A stretch of 35,687 nt of DNA from Gnetum montanum (taxonomy: Eukaryota > Streptophyta > Gnetopsida > Gnetales > Gnetaceae), in NCBI GenBank assembly GCA_015680685.1, contig MNCI01004877.1, positions 1,661 through 37,347 on the forward strand, given 5' to 3'. A model generated the notes under the pieces. It did no database searches and had not been told where the DNA came from. It saw only the letters and a list, made by a program, of their open reading frames with translations. Position numbers and translations under genes: made by a program. This document shows positions 32,990-35,687 of the stretch, piece by piece (positions within the stretch are counted from its first letter, which is position 1; every line of letters begins with the position of its first letter).

Positions 32990-34018
32990 TAATCAACTAC
33001 ACATTCTCTAATACACTCATGAGGATCATTGTGGGGGCCAATATGTAGGGAGATGCATGATCATCAAGATCTTGATGGTAGGATATTATTGACCAATACT
33101 ATTCAAGGATGCTCACTAATTTGTTAGCTCTTTTGAGCATTACCAATGCAATGGTGGAATGAATGCTTGAATCAAGGAACCTCAATAATAGATTCAACCA
33201 CTAAAACCCTTTAACATCTAGTGCATTAACTTCATGGATCCCATCATGCCCATGGTAAATGAAAAGGCATACATCATAGTCACTATTGACTATTGTATGA
33301 AATGGGCATAAGTAGTAGCTGTCACCAACTACACATCTTCTACTACTACTCAATTGGTACAAGAGAATGTTGTAAATAGGTTTGGTATGCCAGGTGCATT
33401 AATTTCTGATAATGGAATGCACTTTACAAGCACTACCTTTTGAAAGCTCATGCAATGCTTGGGGTTTGAGCATAAATTAACAACACCTTATCATCCCCAA
33501 GACAACAATCAAACTAACATTATAAATAAGGAAATTACTAAGATATTAATAATAATAGTTAGCAGATATAGGAAGGATTGAAGCATGAAACTCAACGATG
33601 CCCTCTAGGGCTATTGCTTCACCTAAAAGCTCCCTATAGGCTACTCTTCCTATGAGTTGATGTATGTAAAATTTCCAACTCTTCCTATTCAATTCAAGCT
33701 CTGTATACTTTCAACAGCTTGTGACCTTGACCTTGACTTGAGTCTAGTGAAAAAAGAAAGATTAATGAATCTCAACCTGCTAGATGAGAATCAATTGGTG
33801 GCCCTATAATCTAACGAGTTGCACAAGGCATTTAACAAAGAATACTATGACCTTAGAATTAAGAAAGTCAAATTTCAATTGGGAGATAAAGTCCTCTACT
33901 GGAACCCCACACATGTGCCAGAATGAACCAAGTTCCAAACATTGTGGGAAGGCCCTTATATTATTTTTGAAAATTTTCCTTCTAGGGCCATGTTAATCTA
34001 CAAACCTAAGAGCACAAA
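32990..34018 (+). pseudogene. Element C integrase (decayed, truncated by D)
   Basis: The HHCC region reads HILYTHEDHCGGQYVGR then QCNGGM. The first catalytic block is INFMDPIMP, where the Asp is Asn. The second, ISDNGMHFT, keeps its Asp. The third, YHPQDNNQTNIINKEI, lacks the Glu. The C-terminal part has KFQLGDKVLYWNP and LWEGPYIIFENFP and stops at 34018 where element D begins. Confidence 0.75.
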
Positions 34019-34606
34019 TGATGAGCGACGAGGTACCCCTACGCTCAACCATACGAATATGAGTGTTCCATGCATGACCCGGTCGAATTCCAAGGACTAA
34101 GTGCTTATGCACCCTTGTGGAACAAGGATAGGTTGGTTGATCATTATCTTCCTAAGCTTACTTATATGTCATGATTGTATGGTTAAGTAAGCTTGAGGCA
34201 TATGATTTTTATAGCTTTTATGTTTTTATGTCCTACGCTAGTAGGGAAGGAGAGAGGTAACTAAGTGACTAATTTAACTTAACTACTCATTAACTAAGTT
34301 CTAACTAATTCTAACACTAGCATCTGTTCCCACTTGTCGTACACATCTTGAACTAGTGCAACACTGCTGGGATTACCAAATGCTAATCATTACTGGGTTA
34401 CCAAGCATTATACGCATGCTCGAAGTGGTCGTGCTTGTGTACTTTAACGATTTGCTTAATTGATCAAAATGAATTGCTACACTAATAACATAAATGCAAA
34501 GTGCATAAAATAAAATACAATAAAATAAATTCATAAGAAAATAAAATAAAATAAATTCTTAAGAAAACAAATCTCAAGTGCTGCAAGGATGAATCAAAGA
34601 TCTCGC

Positions 34607-34613
34607 CTTTATT
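34607..34613 (-). other. Polyadenylation-like signal in the D LTR
   Basis: AATAAAG on the minus strand, about 175 nt downstream of the D TATA box. The A LTR has AATAAA about 178 nt after its TATA box, within similar flanks (CTTTATTCGAG before, GCGAGAT/TCGAGAT after). Confidence 0.5.
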
Positions 34614-34780
34614 ACCGTACACAAGGTGTGCTCAAGTACACAATGCTCGAATAAAGATCTGTCCACACTTATACCTCCTGCTACAGGCACTTGGAAAATA
34701 CTCTAACTTTCAAACAAACTACAAGAGTTTTGCTACTTGACTGCTAAAAGACTTCTTTCCAATTATGCGCTTGGGCATTG

Positions 34781-34788
34781 TATTTATA
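34781..34788 (-). promoter_or_regulatory. TATAAATA box of element D
   Basis: TATAAATA on the minus strand, directly downstream of the AGTAACTCTAG-type repeats of U3. Confidence 0.55.
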
Positions 34789-34796
34789 GGCTTGGG

Positions 34797-34912
34797 AGCA
34801 ACTACTCTAATAATTAGAGTAACCACTCTAATAGTTAGAATAACTGCTAGAGTGATCGCTAGAGTAACTCCTCTAATAATTAGAATAACTGCTAGAGTAA
34901 CTACTCTCATCA
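34797..34912. repeat. U3 repeat array of element D (AGAGTAAC/TTAGAATAACT)
   Basis: Five to six near-palindromic units of (T)AGAGTAAC(T)(N)CTCTAATAATTAGA type fill U3 upstream of the TATA box. They occupy the place of the GATATCGCG repeats in A and the GATATC palindrome in C. Confidence 0.7.
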
Positions 34913-34926
34913 TACCCCCACAATTG
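34913..34926 (-). other. Polypurine-tract-like site of element D
   Basis: On the minus strand CAATTGTGGGGGTA abuts the LTR start, parallel to CAGTCGTGGGGGTA in unit A. Confidence 0.55.
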
Positions 34927-35400
34927 AATGAAAACTCATCTTCGAGTTCCTTACAAAATATTGGGAAGGTATGGGATTATTGACTAATTGACAACTGACG
35001 GTGGAATGGGATGACAAACTCAATGTGTCCAATGAATGGATCAATAAGCATATTACAACACTAATGTTCATGAACATTGTGGTGAAAACTCATAGATAAA
35101 TGACATCCAAGCCTTTATTTGGTAGCTTGAAGAGAAAAAGAGAGAGAGAAAGAAGATTGAGCATGTTGCTGCCAATGCCAAGATTGCACCTTTCGTTGTT
35201 TATCCATAGCCACGCCACCAGACTTGCTCCTTTCGTAAATGCCCTAGTTCTGGCCCATCTTGAGTGCTTCCTCCAAGCCTAGTCCATTATTTGTATGATC
35301 ACCATCTGCACACACAACATAGTCACAAATGAGTAAGGATAGATAAACCACAATGTAGTTGATACCTTGCCTCGATATGAAGCGTATTGGTTGAGTTGTG
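34927..35400. other. Internal or flanking sequence of D, no gene seen
   Basis: No domain was recognised. A GA-rich run lies at 35130-35155. The stretch 35350-35388 resembles 4324-4360 in the Tat element. Confidence 0.4.
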
Positions 35401-35687
35401 GTTATGGCATAAACTGGTTCAAAGATTTATCACAAGTGACTACCCAAGGTGTAGAGGTTAGGTGAATAGTAAAATGGAGAAAATTAAAAAATTTGTGCCA
35501 GGGCCCCCATGACTAAGAGCAAACCTTTGATAGCTATTGTTGGCACATTTTGGCNTATCAAAGGTTTGCTCTTAGTCATGGGGGCCCTGGCACAAATTTT
35601 TTAATTTTCTCCATTTTACTATTCACCTAACCTCTACACCTTGGGTAGTCACTTGTGATAAATCTTTGAACCAGTTTATGCCATAAC
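35401..35687. repeat. Perfect 132-bp inverted repeat at the window end
   Basis: 35401-35532 and 35556-35687 are exact reverse complements, separated by 23 nt whose last base is N (35555). Identity is 132/132, unlike the old, diverged repeats elsewhere here, which points to an assembly joint rather than biology. Confidence 0.9.

Larger units (their letters stand above)
27998..34018 (+). mobile_element. Athila-type LTR retrotransposon C, 3' end cut by element D
   Basis: 5' LTR (27998-28611), PBS with Asp-tRNA-like TGGTGCCATTGCTGGGGA, then gag, protease, RNase H and integrase remnants in plus orientation. The RNase H and integrase wording is Athila-like. The RT core is missing. The integrase C-terminal end stops at 34018, where D's LTR starts, so C's own 3' LTR would lie beyond D and outside the window. 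The left flank gttat (27993-27997) is a candidate TSD copy. Confidence 0.8.
34019..34912 (-). repeat. 3' LTR of element D (894 bp)
   Basis: On the minus strand it starts TGATGAGAGTAG and ends GTCGCTCATCA. It shares the terminal block with the A and C LTRs and has TATAAATA at 34788-34781 and AATAAAG at 34613-34607. Confidence 0.75.
34019..35400 (-). mobile_element. Element D: 3' end of a minus-strand Athila-like element
   Basis: A minus-strand 3' LTR (34019-34912) is preceded by the PPT and by 34927-35400, which would be internal sequence. The conceptual tail just before the PPT (LEDEFSFNCGG on the minus strand) is typical of the 3' end of such elements. D interrupts the C integrase. The left TSD candidate is acaaa (34014-34018). 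The remainder lies outside the window or is hidden by the palindrome. Confidence 0.65.

Overview
The window is plant nuclear DNA with no recognisable intact host gene. Everything that can be identified belongs to nested, decayed LTR retrotransposons of the Ty3/gypsy superfamily, plus a SINE-like element, minisatellites and AT-rich spacer. The plant assignment rests on lineage-specific marks: a Tat/Ogre-type element with a second, archaeal-type RNase H; an Athila-type element with an Asp-tRNA-like primer site; plant-type TATAAATA promoters; and short GT-AG introns of 76-95 bp. The species cannot be named from this sequence.

Layout. (1) Positions 1-2583 and 21959-23992 are one plus-strand unit, here called A. 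It has a promoter and a probable 5'-UTR intron, a single very long reading frame broken only by nonsense codons, a polypurine tract and an 895-bp 3' LTR. (2) Inserted into A's reading frame is a 19.4-kb minus-strand Tat/Ogre-type element (2584-21953) with LTRs, PBS, PPT, gag-pro and RT-RH-aRNH-INT. Its target-site duplication is gcgat/gggat. Removing the element and one TSD copy leaves A's frame in register. (3) Between PRO and RT of the Tat element lies 7.2 kb that is not retroviral. It ends at a splice-acceptor-like site just before the RT start and holds, on the opposite strand, a multi-exon gene remnant (B, about 11255-14949). B has FCP1/NIF-phosphatase-like exons joined to exons like the plant-transposon domain seen in A, then a coiled coil. 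The same interval holds a 49-bp hairpin minisatellite and arrays of an AGTTTA motif. (4) Positions 23993-27997 are AT-rich spacer with a 17-bp minisatellite, a tRNA-derived SINE-like unit and a 49-bp array. (5) Positions 27998-34018 are a plus-strand Athila-type element (C) with its LTR, PBS, decayed gag, protease, RNase H and integrase, but with the RT core missing. (6) At 34019 the end of C's integrase is cut by the 3' LTR of a further minus-strand element (D, 34019-34912), whose body runs off to the right. (7) Positions 35401-35687 are a perfect 132-bp inverted repeat around an N, probably an assembly joint.

A, C and D have related LTRs: TGAT starts, the same terminal block ending CATCA, and TATAAATA and AATAAA at matching spacing. 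Each carries a different set of repeats in U3. Most stop codons in A, B and Tat pol look like CAG, CAA or CGA changed by C-to-T mutation, as expected for long-methylated plant DNA. No protein here looks functional as it stands.
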